Shown in pieces: positions 34,519 to 48,830 of a DNA stretch of 64,000 nucleotides. Position 1 is the first letter of the stretch; each line of letters opens with the position of its first letter. The stretch covers positions 43,268,191 through 43,332,190 of the forward strand of contig NC_063174.1 of assembly GCF_023159225.1 (NCBI RefSeq). Direction: 5' to 3'. The position numbers and the translations under genes are program-made. This stretch comes from Perognathus longimembris pacificus. Its lineage: Eukaryota > Chordata > Mammalia > Rodentia > Heteromyidae. The notes beneath the pieces are model-generated. The model saw nothing but the letters and a program-made list of their open reading frames with translations, made no database searches and had not been told where the DNA came from.

Positions 34519-34722
34519 GCGGGGCTGGGAACATGGCCTAGTGGCAAGAGTGCTTGACTCCTATACAAGAAGCCCTGGGTTCAATTTCCCAGCACCACAT
34601 ATGTAGAAAACAGCCAGAAGTGGTGCTGTGACTCAACTGGCAGAGTGCTAGCCTTGAGCAAAAAGAAGCCAGGGACAGTGCTCAGGCCCTGAGTCAAAGG
34701 CCCAGGACTGGCAAAACAAAAA
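34519..34722 (+). mobile_element. ID-Geo dimer with target-site duplication
   Basis: Well-preserved. Flanks caatttgtggatggg and caacctgtggatgag match at 12 of 15 bases. The tail is (CAAAAA)n. Confidence 0.9.
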
Positions 34723-34761
34723 CAAAAACAACCTGTGGATGAGGACAGGAGGGAAAACTCT

Positions 34762-34990
34762 TAGCCAACCACCAATGGCTCATGCCTATAATTCTAGCTA
34801 ATCAGGAGGCAGAGATCTAGGGCTCATGGTTCAAAGCCAGCCCGGACAGTTAAGGCCGCGAGAGACTCTTATCTCCAATTAACCACAGAAAAATCAGAGC
34901 ACTGCTTTGGTTAGAGCTCTATCCTTGAGCATAAATGGCTCAGGGACGGCACACAGACCCTGAGTTCAAGCCCCATGACAGACAATAAAG
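34762..34990 (+). mobile_element. B1-Geo SINE
   Basis: B1 34762-34855 and a diverged Geo 34895-34980. It is followed by a LINE-like 3' end. Confidence 0.83.
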
Positions 34991-35011
34991 AAGAAAGGAA
35001 GGGAGGAAGGA

Positions 35012-35085
35012 ATGTACTCTTGACTTACAAAATGTAACCCTTCTGTATATCACCTTTATAATAATGATAAAAAAAAATAAAAAGG
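35012..35085 (+). mobile_element. LINE-like 3' terminal fragment
   Basis: The stretch with 'tgtaacccttctgtatatca' and an A-rich tail is clearly related to the reverse complement of 37090-37140. It is probably the 3' end of the same LINE family and abuts a B1-Geo SINE. Confidence 0.6.
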
Positions 35086-35220
35086 ACCTAGTTGAGGCAT
35101 TTTTCTCTCAAAAGAGAATAACAGTCACAGCTAGCCTCACAGATTTGCCATGCTAATGGAGAAATCATATATATGACAATACCTTACTCACTGTCAAGTC
35201 TGAGGTTTACATCCTATCCT

Positions 35221-35346
35221 CCCCCCCCCCCCGACCCCCCCACCCACAAGTCTAACTATGAAGCCCGGGCTAGCCTCAGATTCCAATTTCTCTTACCTCA
35301 ACATCTTAAATTCTGGGATCCTAGGCATGTGCTACCATAACCAGCT
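35221..35346 (-). mobile_element. B1 monomer, antisense, with C-rich flank
   Basis: C-rich run 35221-35245, then 'ctaactatgaagcccgggct' to 'catgtgctaccataaccagc'. Confidence 0.7.
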
Positions 35347-36177
35347 CAAGGAAGGTTTCCAAGCAAGGGCAAGGATCAGACAAAAAAAGGACTGGCTGCT
35401 GTAGAGCCATGGCCTGGGTAGGTAAAAGATCAGTATCATCAGGAGAATACTAGGTAAGCTGGGACACTGCTCTACAATCTAGTCTAAACTAGGGACTCAC
35501 AATTATGGGTCGTGTTTAGAGGTTAGCTTTTTCTGGATCCAACCCCAAGACCAACACACAGACTGTCCTACACACACTTGGGACCCTCAGAGATGAGAGA
35601 AGACCAAAAAAAAAAAAAAAAAAAAAAAAGCCCAAGAATTAGTCAGCCATTGTTTTCCCCTAAAACAAGCCAGAGTGCCAGGAAAGTCTGGCTGGTGAGG
35701 CTGATGTTCCTCACAGGAGCAATACATGTTAGAAATTAGAACCGCCATCTGCTTCCTGCCTACCTGCTTCCTCCAAGCTGAGCCCAAGGTGGGCTCATTC
35801 TTTAATTACGTTTGGGGGTAGGAGGCAGTGAAAGGAGATGCCGGAAGAACAGAATCTCTCCAGAACTCCCAAATGAACAACATTTGGACAGCACCCCTGG
35901 GTGTTCCTAGAACACTGAGCCTAGGAAATGGCTGAACTTGAGGCTCCCCGAGGCTCTCATTATAGCCTTACTTAAGGTCATTGTAAGACTCCTGGTGAGA
36001 TCCAAGAAGATGAAAAGAAGGGTAATGGAAGGGACTCATGCTCTGAACCTGTTTCTTAGGCTCTGGGGACCAGAAGTCAGAAGCCCTCTCTACACAGAGC
36101 ACCCCTGGAGTCTAGGAAGAGCCCAGACTCTAAGCTGACCCAAGTTTGAATGGCAATGAGTCTGGGTAGTTTGAGAT

Positions 36178-36404
36178 TTTTTTTTTTTTTTGTCAGCCAT
36201 GACACTTGAACTCAGGGCTTACACAATGTCCCTGAGCTGTTTCCGCTCAAGGCTAGCGCTCTACCATTTGAACCGTAGCACCACTTCCAGTTTCCTGGTG
36301 GTTAATGGGAGGTAAGAGTCTCACAGACTTTTCTACCCCAGCTGGCTTTGAACCTCAGTCATCTGATTTTGGCCTCCTGAGTAGCTAGGATTACAGGTGT
36401 GAGC
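36178..36404 (-). mobile_element. B1-Geo SINE, antisense
   Basis: Poly(T) at 36178-36191, Geo, then B1. The last 20 bases of the B1 start are partly duplicated at 36402-36415 ('gctaggattacag'). Confidence 0.87.
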
Positions 36405-36851
36405 TAGGATTACAGTTTTGAGGTACTTTTAAAAAATCTCTCTTAGCTCAGTTTGGTTCCTGTGTAAATGGAGTGATCACACTTCATAGGCTGCACTGAA
36501 ACTTGGATGACCCCATAGGCATCTACCTGACAGATCTTGAGCCACCTGGTTTGTCATTAGACACCTTCAGTTCCCCCTTAGCAGAAGAGGAGAGAGAGCC
36601 AGCGGAAGCTTTGGCAGGGAGAATGCAGAGAAGCCCTAAGCGCAAAAGAATGAGGAAGAGTCCTGAGTCTAACTCCCCCTGTCTCCTCTTTGTTACATGG
36701 TTTGCTCTCAATTGGTTTTGGAGCCAACTGCTTATCTGACTGCCCTTACACCTTCAGACTTTCCAATCAGCACAGGTGAAGACGGTGTGAAGGTCTCTAG
36801 ATTAAAGATTAAAAAAAAAAAAAAGAAAGAAAGAAAAGAAAAAGCTCTACC

Positions 36852-36980
36852 AGTCCGGCCATGTGATGGCTCATGCTCGTAAATTCTAGCTACTCAGGAG
36901 GCTGAGATCAAGATTATGGTTTGATTCAAAGCCAACTGGAACAAAAAGCTCGGAGACCCTACCTCATCCAGTAAAACCAT
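36852..36980 (+). mobile_element. B1 half, Geo half missing
   Basis: 'ccggccatgtgatggctcat' start; ends near 'gaccctacctcatccag'. Confidence 0.75.
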
Positions 36981-37035
36981 TGCACCTATCAAATAGGAAG
37001 GTGCTGGTTCAGGCTGGCCTAGGTAAAACTGTGGG

Positions 37036-37081
37036 ACTCTATTTATTTATTTATTTATTATTTATTTATTTATTTATTTAA
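37036..37081. repeat. (ATTT)n microsatellite
   Basis: About 11 ATTT units with one interruption, next to the tail of the minus-strand LINE fragment. Confidence 0.9.
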
Positions 37082-37084
37082 AGT

Positions 37085-37330
37085 GTTCTTTTTTTTAAAA
37101 TAAATTTTATTGACAAGGTGATGTACAGAGAGGATACAGTTACATAATAAGGTAGTGAGTACATTTCTTGTCTTATTTGTTACACCCTCCCTCATTTTTC
37201 TTTCCCTTCCCTAGTTCAGATAAGCATATATACAATATCCAGTGTACCAAAATCATATACAGTGATCACAGGGGGTACGCCAAATGAAATTCACCCAGTA
37301 CATTAAACATAATGACAAAAATAATAAAAG
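37085..37330 (-). mobile_element. LINE-like 3' terminal fragment, minus strand
   Basis: In reverse complement it ends with 'ctctgtacatcaccttgtca' followed by AATAAAATTTATTTTA, a LINE-type 3' end. The tail side borders an (ATTT)n run. I assign it to L1 by resemblance of the 3' end only. Confidence 0.6.
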
Positions 37331-37337
37331 CAAAAGG

Positions 37338-37415
37338 GGCTGGAAGTCTGGCTCAAATGACAGAGCACCTGCCTAGTAAGCATGATGCTCTGAGTTCAAG
37401 CCTAGTACTACCAAA
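37338..37415 (+). mobile_element. ID-type monomer
   Basis: 'ggggctggaagtctggctca' start and 'tctgagttcaagcctagtac' end. Confidence 0.7.
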
Positions 37416-37932
37416 GAAAGAAAAAAATCATGCAACAAATGTTTGTTTCCAGTCCTTCAAGAGTAAATAAAAGCAATGAACCCCACCCTGCCAGGTATTA
37501 ACTCTCCTGTGTTTACGTCTCTCCCCCCTGAAATTTGTATTCCATTGCTGTGTTCTAATGTGGATCTATCCCAGATTCTGTCCACCACAGGAAAGATGCT
37601 TCATCTCTGTGCCTTGGGGCCCTAATCTTTACAAGGTGAGTTCAGTAGACCAGGGTTCTAACCTCAAGTTTCTTAGATGGACATTAGATGTGTATGAACC
37701 CCTTTATAAATTCAGTAGCACTGACTGCATTCCAGAAGAAACTTGGTAGTGTGTGGGGAGGTGGATTTTAAAGAAGGGGAGGGGAGAGAGAGAGAAAAAG
37801 AGAGAGAGAGAGATTATAGTTGTATGTATTGCACTTTGCAACTTTTGAATTTCAAACCAAAGGGATGTATTGTCTCTCCATATATATATAATTATACATA
37901 TTATATATCCATTATATATATATATCATTAAA

Positions 37933-38135
37933 ACCCAAGCATTTGTGGCTTATTCCTGTAATCCTAGCTACACAGGAGGCTGAGATCTGAGGATTGCAGC
38001 TTGAAGTCAACCAGGAAAGTCCATGAGACTCTTATCTTCAATTAACCACAAGAGCCACAGTGTGGCTATGGTTCAAGGACAGTGCCTAGGTTCTGAGTTC
38101 TTTGCTCCAGGACTGGCACCAAACAAACAAAAAGA
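37933..38135 (+). mobile_element. B1-Geo SINE, Geo half with deletion
   Basis: The B1 half is clear. The Geo half lacks the region between its box A and 'ggacagtgcc'. An AT-rich run (37880-37925) precedes it. Confidence 0.82.
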
Positions 38136-38697
38136 AAGCCCATTAAAAAGGAAAGAAAAATGTGTGCAAATCCATATGTATACAGGCATCTGCACTTTCT
38201 TGAGGAAGATCCAGAATTCTTTAGGTATCTAAGTCCCAAAAAAGATTTAGAAAACATTTCACTAGATGACCTTAAAGGTTATTCTTATATTTGATGAAAG
38301 TGAGTTTCAGTACTCACCCCATAAGTCTGCAGAAATACACCTGGAATCCTGGCATATAGGACTAGATAAAAATGAGCTGTTTTGCTGGTGGATCACGCAT
38401 GGTTCTGCCTTCAGAGGTCCAGGTCAAGAAATGGCTCCCATGAGCTTAATCTCTTAACGTTGTTGATCAATGAACTCATTGCCCTAACCTACTAACCTAT
38501 ATCCTTTTAAAGAAAATCCAGCTAGGATTAGGCACATGAGAATGCATATAATATAGGTCTTAAAATGTCAGCTACTTTGGCTCTGATGAGGGAGCAGGCG
38601 GATGGGATAGGAGATGGATGAAGCCTAGGTGCATTCAGACATCTGGCTTGGAATCTCTCTGCTTTTTGGTGTGTGTTGGTTTTTTTCTGTTTTGAAT

Positions 38698-38928
38698 TTT
38701 TGTGTGCCATTACTGGGTCCTGAACTCAGGGCTGTGCACTCTCTTGGCTTTGGGGCTCAAGGCTGTCACTCCTATCTCTTGAACCATACCTCCACTGTTG
38801 GTATTTTGCTGGTTAATCAAAGGTAAGTTTCAGATTTGTCTGCCCAGGCTGGCTTCGAACATGGATCCTCAGCTCTCAGCATTCTGAGTAATTAGGATTA
38901 CGGGAGTGAGCACCACCAGCACCTGGTC
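38698..38928 (-). mobile_element. B1-Geo SINE, antisense
   Basis: The last composite SINE before the SINE-free block around IRF2BPL; ends 'agcaccaccagcacctggt'. Confidence 0.83.
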
Positions 38929-40099
38929 TGGATCTGAATCTCTAAAGCACACAAGAATCCTTCCAGGCGCCAGAAAGGGAAAATGCTTTCTGGGTGTCTA
39001 ACCAGAATGCTTCAGGGAAGGGAGTATGTAGTAGAAGACTACAGCATGACTGAACAAAGCAACCAAACTAGCATCGGAAGTGAGCCAATCAAAGAGAAAG
39101 GTCAATCACATGGCTCCCCCACCCCACTATCAAAAAAAAAAAAAAAAAGAAGGGGGAGCTACCATTTATCAGAAGGCCTAGGGCTATGGTAAACTTTAAT
39201 TAACTGCCCCATTATAATTCACTTCCAGCCTAGGTTCCACCCCAACTGCTCTATTTTGGGTCCTGTTCTCTCCTCCTCTCCTGTCTGTCAAGGTCTGTCA
39301 AGTCAGGCTTCCTCAGATAAACCAAACTGGCCTCTTTTGCTGGATGCCCCGAGCTAATAATAGCACCAGGCAACAAGCAGGAGAAAGAACTATACGGTGT
39401 TCAGCTCTTAATAATAGGCCCCCTCACTTACCTAGGTGCACCAGTAATGAAGGGTCTTGTAATCCTCAGAGTCCTGAATATAATACCAAAGCAATGAAGA
39501 GACATGTGCACACAAGAAGCCGATAACAGGGCAGGCTCCCAATTGGAGCCACCAGACACTACTCATTAGAGGATCCACACCCAGGCAGGTAATCCACACA
39601 TCTACGTTCATATTCACACCTTCCTTCAGGAGTGGTTAAATTATACCCCTGACCCTCTCTCCATCTTGTCTTTGCAGGCTGCTGAGCGATACCCATTTCA
39701 AGAGGATATGCTTTGGGAGTGGGGGTTGGGAACACCTTAAAGGATTTTCCAGGCAGAACATCCTCTGTTTTTATTAATGAGCTCATGAGAAAAGCCAACC
39801 CAGACCTTTAAGTGAAATGTGTGATTGGTAGCCAGGCAAGGATGGATTTTAGAATTAACTCTTCTTGCAAGTCTGCTATGCATTATCACCCCCAAGTTAA
39901 TTACCCCTGAGGATGAAAATAGGTTTCATGACTCACAAGCACCAATACAACACTTGGCAGCCGATGAAAATGCAAGGACACATTTGCAGGAAGCTGACAT
40001 GAATATCTATTTATATGTGGGGAGATTCTGACAGAGGTGAGACAGGCACCTCCCATGAACCAGGATTAAGATCCACCCATACTACCATGTATCCACAAG

Positions 40100-40138
<39 letters not shown>

Positions 40139-41339
40139 CACACAAACTTCACAATGGCGGTGGCTAAACAGGAACAGAAACTAAAAGGGTTAGTTAAGAG
40201 CAAGTCCCAGCATTCACTCAACCTCCACCACTCCGGTGTGATTCAGGCCTAACCCGTGATTTGCCTACCCCAAACATGCCTGCGTGCATACCCACCTCCC
40301 CGCTCCTTCGATGGGAGTCGGGTGAGGGGTACCCAAATTTCTCCACTAGTTCTTTAGCCTGGGCCTGGCAGTTCCAGGCCCGGTTCGCCCCGCCCAGGAA
40401 TGGGGTGTGGCCAGGAATGATTTTCAGATAGGATCTCCGCGTTTTGTTTTGCTTCCTCCCTTCTGGTTTCTAGCCTTCCTCTCTGGGCCTCCAGGAAAGT
40501 ACAAGGTTCAAGCCTGATTTGTTTGCCTAGCTCGGGGTGGGGGGGAAGTGGGGGCTGGGTCTCTTTCCCCACCAGCTCGCTCTTCTCAAATGCCGCCCAA
40601 GTGCTAAATGACGACTGCACTTCTCCGTCTGTTGAAGAGATTCTGTTTGGGGTCTAAGCTTTGCTTCAGGAGCTGGGTTTGCGTTTCTTCTCTCCTCTCC
40701 GGCACCCCTCCAAACCTGCCCCCATCCACTATGTGTTGTCCTCAGAAACACTTATTAAAGTGGGGGGAAGGCGTGTCATGAATGAGAAAAAACGGATTTT
40801 TCCAGAATTTCTAGAAGGGCACCCCTGGGGTCCTGTGAAGCTGTTCTCTACTGTCAGCTCTCAGCTCCGGAGTGCTTTTGTTTTAAATGTTCAGTAACCA
40901 GCGAATTCTGCCATTTACAAGAGGCAGAGCACCTTTGCTCCTCTCCGGCCCCCCCCCCCAGCTTCACGCCCACACCCTCAGTCACAGCTGCATTGGGCAT
41001 CAGCATAAACTCTGGGCCCCAGGGTGAGAGACACCGAAAAGCATTCCTGACAATGCCATTTGCAGCTGGGCCCCACATCCGGGTGGGAAAAGAGATGCTG
41101 AAGAGTAAACAGAAATCGCTTAGTCAGCAACTGTCGGCTCCCCAAGAGGTGAATGTAAATAGCCTGGTACCCAGGGGGAGGGGCAGCCGGCAGAACAGGG
41201 CCTTCCCTGATTGCCAGCAAGTGAAGCTTTCAAAGGCTCTAGCATTCCTCCTCCAGGTTGGGGGTAGTAGGGAGTTGTCCCTTCTAGTTGAAGTTGTGTG
41301 GACTTAGTCCTAGAAAGACAAACTTGCTGACTCAGGGCA
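38929..41339. other. SINE-free sequence downstream of IRF2BPL
   Basis: Only a CA microsatellite (40101-40144) and an A run (39131-39148). The part at 39660-40030 is AT-rich with several TTAATTA-like sites and could be a conserved element. Confidence 0.5.
40101..40144. repeat. (CA)n microsatellite
   Basis: About 21 CA units with one CG variant. Confidence 0.93.
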
Positions 41340-42204
41340 GAATTAATATCAATTGAATTTATTACAAGTTACTAAGCTCCAAGGCACATTACAGTGTTCT
41401 GTTAACTACAGAAATGTATAAAGGACAAACAGAGCAGATTCTCCATGTCTAACATTTCGCTCTACTGTTCAAAAGCATCCGTGCATCAATAAAGCAAAAA
41501 ACAAAACAACACGTGAAGACCCAACACATTCAGGTCAGTAGAAACAAACCAAAACATTTCCCCCTTCACAAACTTGCAACAAAAAAAACACCCCAGCCCT
41601 CCCCCAACATCCCCCCCTTTACCATTTTGCAAACAAAACAGGAAAACAAAACAGAACAGAACACAAAAATTAAGTGAAGACCTCAACACTTGGGGCTGTT
41701 TAGAAAGAAGCTTTCACCATTTTATAGCATCATCATTAATATTATTAATTTTTTTTTTAGGCAGCAACACTGGCCTTGGCAAAACAAAACAACAAAAAAA
41801 GTATTTTTCTTTCATGTGTGTTTTTCCTTTCAGAGTGCATAACATTTACAAAAATACACACCAGCAGCAGTGGTTGCTAAGGGCTATTAATTCTGTACCT
41901 AGGCAAACATTCTGCCACAAGTAAATGCTAACGATTATGATGCGAATAACCCAACCAATATTATACTGCTTAACACAAACCAGCTTATCCTTCAAATGAA
42001 GAAGTTACATACCTTTGTTCCAAAATATAGAAACATACGACGAAAATAATGTCTATACATAAGACTAACTTTTTGCAGTTTGTTATATTCACAATTCTAC
42101 ATCTTGGAGGGGTGGAGAAAGGGAAGGGGAGGGGCGTGGGGGTGGGGCCCTCGGGATGGGAGAGGAACTGGTCTGGGGCAAAAAGTAGGTGGTGGCCCTG
42201 TGGT
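41340..42204 (-). other. IRF2BPL: IRF2BPL 3' untranslated region
   Basis: About 865 bases run from the TGA at 42205-42207 to the likely cleavage point some 15-20 bases past the AATAAA. The stretch is AT-rich compared with the coding region and has no SINE. Length and position agree with a roughly 4 kb single-exon transcript. Confidence 0.75.
41358..41363 (-). terminator. Canonical polyadenylation signal AATAAA for IRF2BPL
   Basis: The plus strand reads TTTATT here, which is AATAAA on the gene strand. A T/G-rich stretch that could serve as the downstream element follows on the gene strand at about 41310-41325. I chose it as the main signal because it gives an expected 3' UTR length. Confidence 0.75.
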
Positions 42205-44928
<2,724 letters not shown>

Positions 44929-45290
44929 CTAGGGTGCCGGGTGCTGGCCGTCGCCGCCTCTCGGCCCCCTCCCCGGATCGGCTGGTGCGTGGACGCTGGA
45001 AGGGGGCTGCCGCTTCCTTTCTCCCGGGGGGGGGGGGGGCCCTAGGAGATGCGTCCTCTCCCCGCCAGGCACCCCGGGACAAGGGCTAGAGGGCTGTGCC
45101 ACCCGGTGCCCGGGTCCAGTCTTGCTGAAGCCGCTGCTTCCCGGGAGGGCCGGGGGAGGGGGATGGCAGGCAGAGAGTAGCTTCTCCCCTCCGCAGCGTC
45201 GGCCGGTGCGCTGGCGGCGGCGGGGTTTGCACGCCGGAGGGAGCCGCCGCGGCCACCGCTTCCAGGACGCAGGCGAGCACCGGCGAGGAG

Positions 45291-45342
45291 CGCACGCACG
45301 CACGCACGCAGGCAGGCAGGCAGGCAGGCAGGAAGGCAGACA
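45291..45342. repeat. Tetranucleotide microsatellite (GCAC)n(GCAG)n in the IRF2BPL leader
   Basis: About four CGCA-type units pass into about five GGCA-type units. The run lies inside the predicted 5' UTR, so it would be transcribed. Confidence 0.85.
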
Positions 45343-45407
45343 GGCTCCCGCCGCTCACCCCACCTCCCGGCCTGGCGGGGCTCCTGGGCCGCCGCGGCTG
45401 GTGGCGC

Positions 45408-45455
45408 TCACGTCGGCTGCAGGGCACTCGCGCGGCGCCTCGACCCGAGTCGCAT
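45408..45455 (-). promoter_or_regulatory. Possible upstream ORF in the IRF2BPL leader (15 codons + TGA)
   Basis: The ATG at 45455-45453 on the gene strand opens a 15-codon frame that ends in TGA at 45410-45408, well before the main start codon. It is the only upstream ATG I find in the leader. It matters only if transcription begins upstream of 45455, which the CRE position allows. Confidence 0.4.
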
Positions 45456-45596
45456 CCCTTCCCGCTCGCGCTCGCCCGGAATGTGGGGTTGTGATTGTTA
45501 CTCTACGTTCCGGAGGCGCGTCTCGGCGCTCCTGCTCCGGCTGCAGCTCGCGCTGTCCCCGGCTCGGCCGCGCGGGATGCCGCCCGGGCGGAGCGC

Positions 45597-45604
45597 TGAC
45601 GTCA
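45597..45604. promoter_or_regulatory. Palindromic cAMP response element TGACGTCA
   Basis: A perfect 8-base CREB/ATF site lies 1,005 bases upstream of the start codon, next to GC-box-like sequence. In CpG-island promoters such full CREs usually sit within about 200 bases of the start of transcription, so it helps place the promoter. Confidence 0.75.
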
Positions 45605-45715
45605 CCGCCATGCTCTGCACCAGTTCCCCCCCCCCACACACACCCCGCCGCCACCACCACCCCCCCCCCCTTTACACTTCCTCTGTCTGTGGAGCCCACT
45701 TGTTGCTCCGGGAGG

Positions 45716-45725
45716 GCGCATGCGC
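45716..45725. promoter_or_regulatory. Palindromic NRF1 site GCGCATGCGC
   Basis: A perfect match to the NRF1 core palindrome lies 112 bases upstream of the CRE, inside the CpG island. It supports a promoter in this segment. Confidence 0.65.
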
Positions 45726-46809
45726 GGCAGGACGCCCAGATTCCTCCCCGCCGGCCCCGCCTCCGCGCCTCCGCCCTCCCTTCCCCCCGCCCCCCCCCTC
45801 GCCGTGTGCGTACGACAGCTGAAGCCCGGCGAGCCGGGGCTGGAAGTCCGGGGCCGTGGGGTGGAAATGAAACAGACTGTGACCTTTCCTTTTCCTGCCC
45901 GGCTTCCCCGCGTAAAAACCGCCCTGAAGCACACCCCGAGCGTCGTTTCCGATCAGCGTTTCCCACCTCACCTCACCCCACCCTGGGCCGTACATGTTAC
46001 ATAGCTTGTTGCAGGGTTTTCGCTGTGATTTCCCCTAAGGGATTACTCATTTCGGCAGCGATCAGAACTCCCCGCCCTGGTGGAGGTTACAGTCCTTGCC
46101 ACCCTCCCCCCCTCCCCCTCATGTCCAAGCTCCTGAGAAATTATCTGGTTTTCCGTCATCCAGCAATTGCCTTTCAGATTCGTTTCTGCGCCTTGGTCTA
46201 GGAACCCCGAGCTTCGACGATGGCGCTAAAAGAATTCAGGGTGAGCCACCCCTCCCTCCCTTGGCCGAACTCTTAAAAGAACTTTTTTTTTTTTTTTTTT
46301 TTGGCTGAAAGTCTAAAAGAAGCTACGAGCACCCCGAGGCCTTTAAGGAAAAGCAGTCAACTGACTGCGCACAGCTGCAGTGGAGGGAGGGGAGGGGCAG
46401 GCGCTGAGAGCCCAAACAGGTGAGTGGTTTTTCTGGGTTTGATCCTAAAAAAAAAAGAGTTAGGGGCAGCATTTAGTAATATTGATAGCTTTCTGTGCAC
46501 CACATCCGCAGTTTTCATATCTTTTCCCCTTTTCTGACGTGCAGTGATTTCATTCCACGCTGCCCTGGTAGGCTGTGCAAGGAAGGCCATGATTTCTTTT
46601 CCCTGGTGATCACAGCTCATCATTATTACTCATTGCAGAACAGGTATGTCGGTCATAGCTCTGGTTAGCGCTGGTTGGCGCATTACAGCTGATTCTCTTG
46701 TTTATCGGTTCTGCTTTTTGTATTTCATGAAAATTGAGATAATCCCTGGGGGGGGGGGCCTGGAGGAGGGAAGGCAGTATAATGGGATTGGGTTCTGCCC
46801 ACAGGGTTA

Positions 46810-46920
46810 GAATTTCCCATTACTTACTGGCTTTGCAACTTGAGCTAGTTATTTATACAACCTCTGTTTTCCTTCTGTAAAGCAGAATGATAGCTTCCAA
46901 CTGGTTAGGGTGGTTGGAGA
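46810..46920 (+). mobile_element. MIR fragment
   Basis: 'ttactggctttgcaacttga' to 'ccttctgtaaagcagaatga'. Confidence 0.65.
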
Positions 46921-47074
46921 TTTCAATTTGTTTCTTGTCATACCAAGAAGTAACTCACTGAGACTATGGGCCAGGTACTGTACAAGGTGGTGGTTTATTT
47001 GAATCACTCTTAATATTGGTTACGTTATAGTGTAGATATAAAATATTGAGGGGCATTAGCTACATTATTAAGCC

Positions 47075-47144
47075 CTTATTATCTACAAGGTAGATTCCAT
47101 TAGTAAACTCTTATTATCTACAAGGTAGAGTCTATTAGTATGAG
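47075..47144. repeat. Two-copy 35-base tandem duplication
   Basis: Copies at 47075-47109 and 47110-47144 share 'cttattatctacaaggtaga' and are close over the next 11 bases. The surrounding sequence looks MIR-like. Confidence 0.85.
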
Positions 47145-47988
47145 TTTGCACACTAGGAAAGAGGTTAAATAACTATCCCTCAGCCACTGGAGGTGGGCTG
47201 GGATCTAAAGCCAGTAAATCACAAGCTTAGGCTCCAGAGTGTAGGGGATGGTATGGGAATATGTTGGGGTGCTCAAAATTTCCATCTGTACCCCATACAG
47301 AAAATCAAAGCACTCTGCAAATGTATGATCAAAACCAAGCCCTCCCCTTTCAGATTGTGCCACTGAATTCTTCTTTATACAGAAGCTGTGGACCTGCCAT
47401 TGCCAGACCGTAACAAATACCCAGTGCACAGTGTAGAGCCGAGTGTTGTGGGATGCACAGGAAGATAACAGTAAGTGTTGGTTATTGTTAGTGTTGATAT
47501 TGGTATTTGTATTGTAGCTGGCCAACACGTGAGAGTGCTTTGTAAAAGTGTGTATGACATATAGAGCATTCTTATCACTGCAATTACCACTATCGTAATA
47601 AAGTTCCGTTGAAGCAATAATAACTACTTATTTTTATTTTGACATTTGACCTCGAGAACCTACTCTCCTACCCAGGAGAAAGAGAGAGAAGAGCCCTTAG
47701 GGGAGCCTCTCTTTCATCTCAGAGCAGCCAGATTTCTGTTGTTGCAAAACAGTGAGCTCACTGTGCGCTCCAGTGCAATAATAAACTTTGCCTGGCCTGC
47801 TGGCTCAGAGGGATGATTCCTCTGCAGAGAGCTGCTGCTGGCATTGCCTCACCCCCTCCAGCCTTCCCCACACCACAGCTACCCTGGAGTGAGTCAAAAC
47901 ACAGGCCTGGGAATGGCTTGAAGGCCCTACCAGCCTGGGGCTCCTGAGCCTTGGCATGGATAGTTGACCCATTTCTTTACATTATTTA

Positions 47989-47995
<7 letters not shown>

Positions 47996-48060
<65 letters not shown>
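47996..48060. repeat. (CT)n microsatellite at a SINE tail
   Basis: About 32 CT units directly before the antisense ID-Geo, the mirror image of the GA tail at 33157. Confidence 0.95.
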
Positions 48061-48063
<3 letters not shown>

Positions 48064-48253
48064 AGTCCTGGGGCTTGAACTTGAACTAAGGGTCTGAGCA
48101 CTGTTCCTGGCTTCTTTTTGCTCACGGCTAGCACTCTACCATGAGCCACAGCGCCACTTCCAGCTTTTTCTGTATATGTGGTACTGAGGAATCGAACCCA
48201 GGGCTTCATGCATCCTAGGCAAGCACTCTACCGCTAAGCCACATTCCCAGCCC
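48061..48253 (-). mobile_element. ID-Geo dimer, antisense
   Basis: Well-preserved Geo 48061-48165 and ID 48172-48253; the first composite SINE upstream of IRF2BPL. Confidence 0.9.
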
Positions 48254-48626
48254 CAGCTATTCTCTTGAATAGATCCCAAATTCTGGAGAAATAGCAACTT
48301 AATCACAAAGCCTCTGTCTGGGCAGCTAGAGAAAGCATGTTGGGTTCTTGTGTCATGGTGTTATGTTTGGTATGCACACACATGTCTCCATCTCCCCAGC
48401 TTGTCTCCATCTCCACTGTTAATAAAGGATAGATATAAATACACACTGCATGCTGGTGTATCTTCAGACACACTGCAAGAATTCAGAGTACATTTAAACA
48501 AACTTCCATTTCATGCTTCAGTCTTATAATCCTTTGATTAAAAAAATACAACTCTCCCCACCCCCCAAAAAAGACAATGGCATCATTTTATGGTGACAAC
48601 TTGCTATTTATTGACTTATTTATTAG

Positions 48627-48830
48627 TGCCAGTCCTGGGGCTTGAACTCGGGGTCTAGGCACTGCCCCTTAGCTTTTTCTGCTCAAGGTTAATACACTAC
48701 CACCTGAGCCATAGCTCTATTTCTAGCTTTTTGGTGGTTAATTGGAGATAAGAGTCTCATAGACTTTCCTGCTTGGATTTCAGCCTCCTAAGTAGCTAGG
48801 ATTATAGGTGTGAGCCACCAGCACCCGGCT
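48627..48830 (-). mobile_element. B1-Geo SINE, antisense
   Basis: Full Geo half; the B1 half lacks about 20 central bases. Confidence 0.86.

Larger units (their letters stand above)
45851..47995. other. Upstream flank of the IRF2BPL promoter
   Basis: CpG density falls off by about 46 kb. A T run lies at 46283-46302. MIR and the tandem duplication are listed separately. No exon recognised. Confidence 0.5.

Noticed and set aside
1..40000. Exons of LRRC74A, the next human gene beyond the 3' side of IRF2BPL
   Set aside because: No leucine-rich-repeat coding pattern was seen in any frame; that gene probably lies outside the window.
45122..46201. A 359-codon plus-strand open frame across the promoter CpG island
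   Set aside because: Low-complexity Arg/Pro/Gly content from GC-rich DNA with no recognisable domain; it spans promoter elements.
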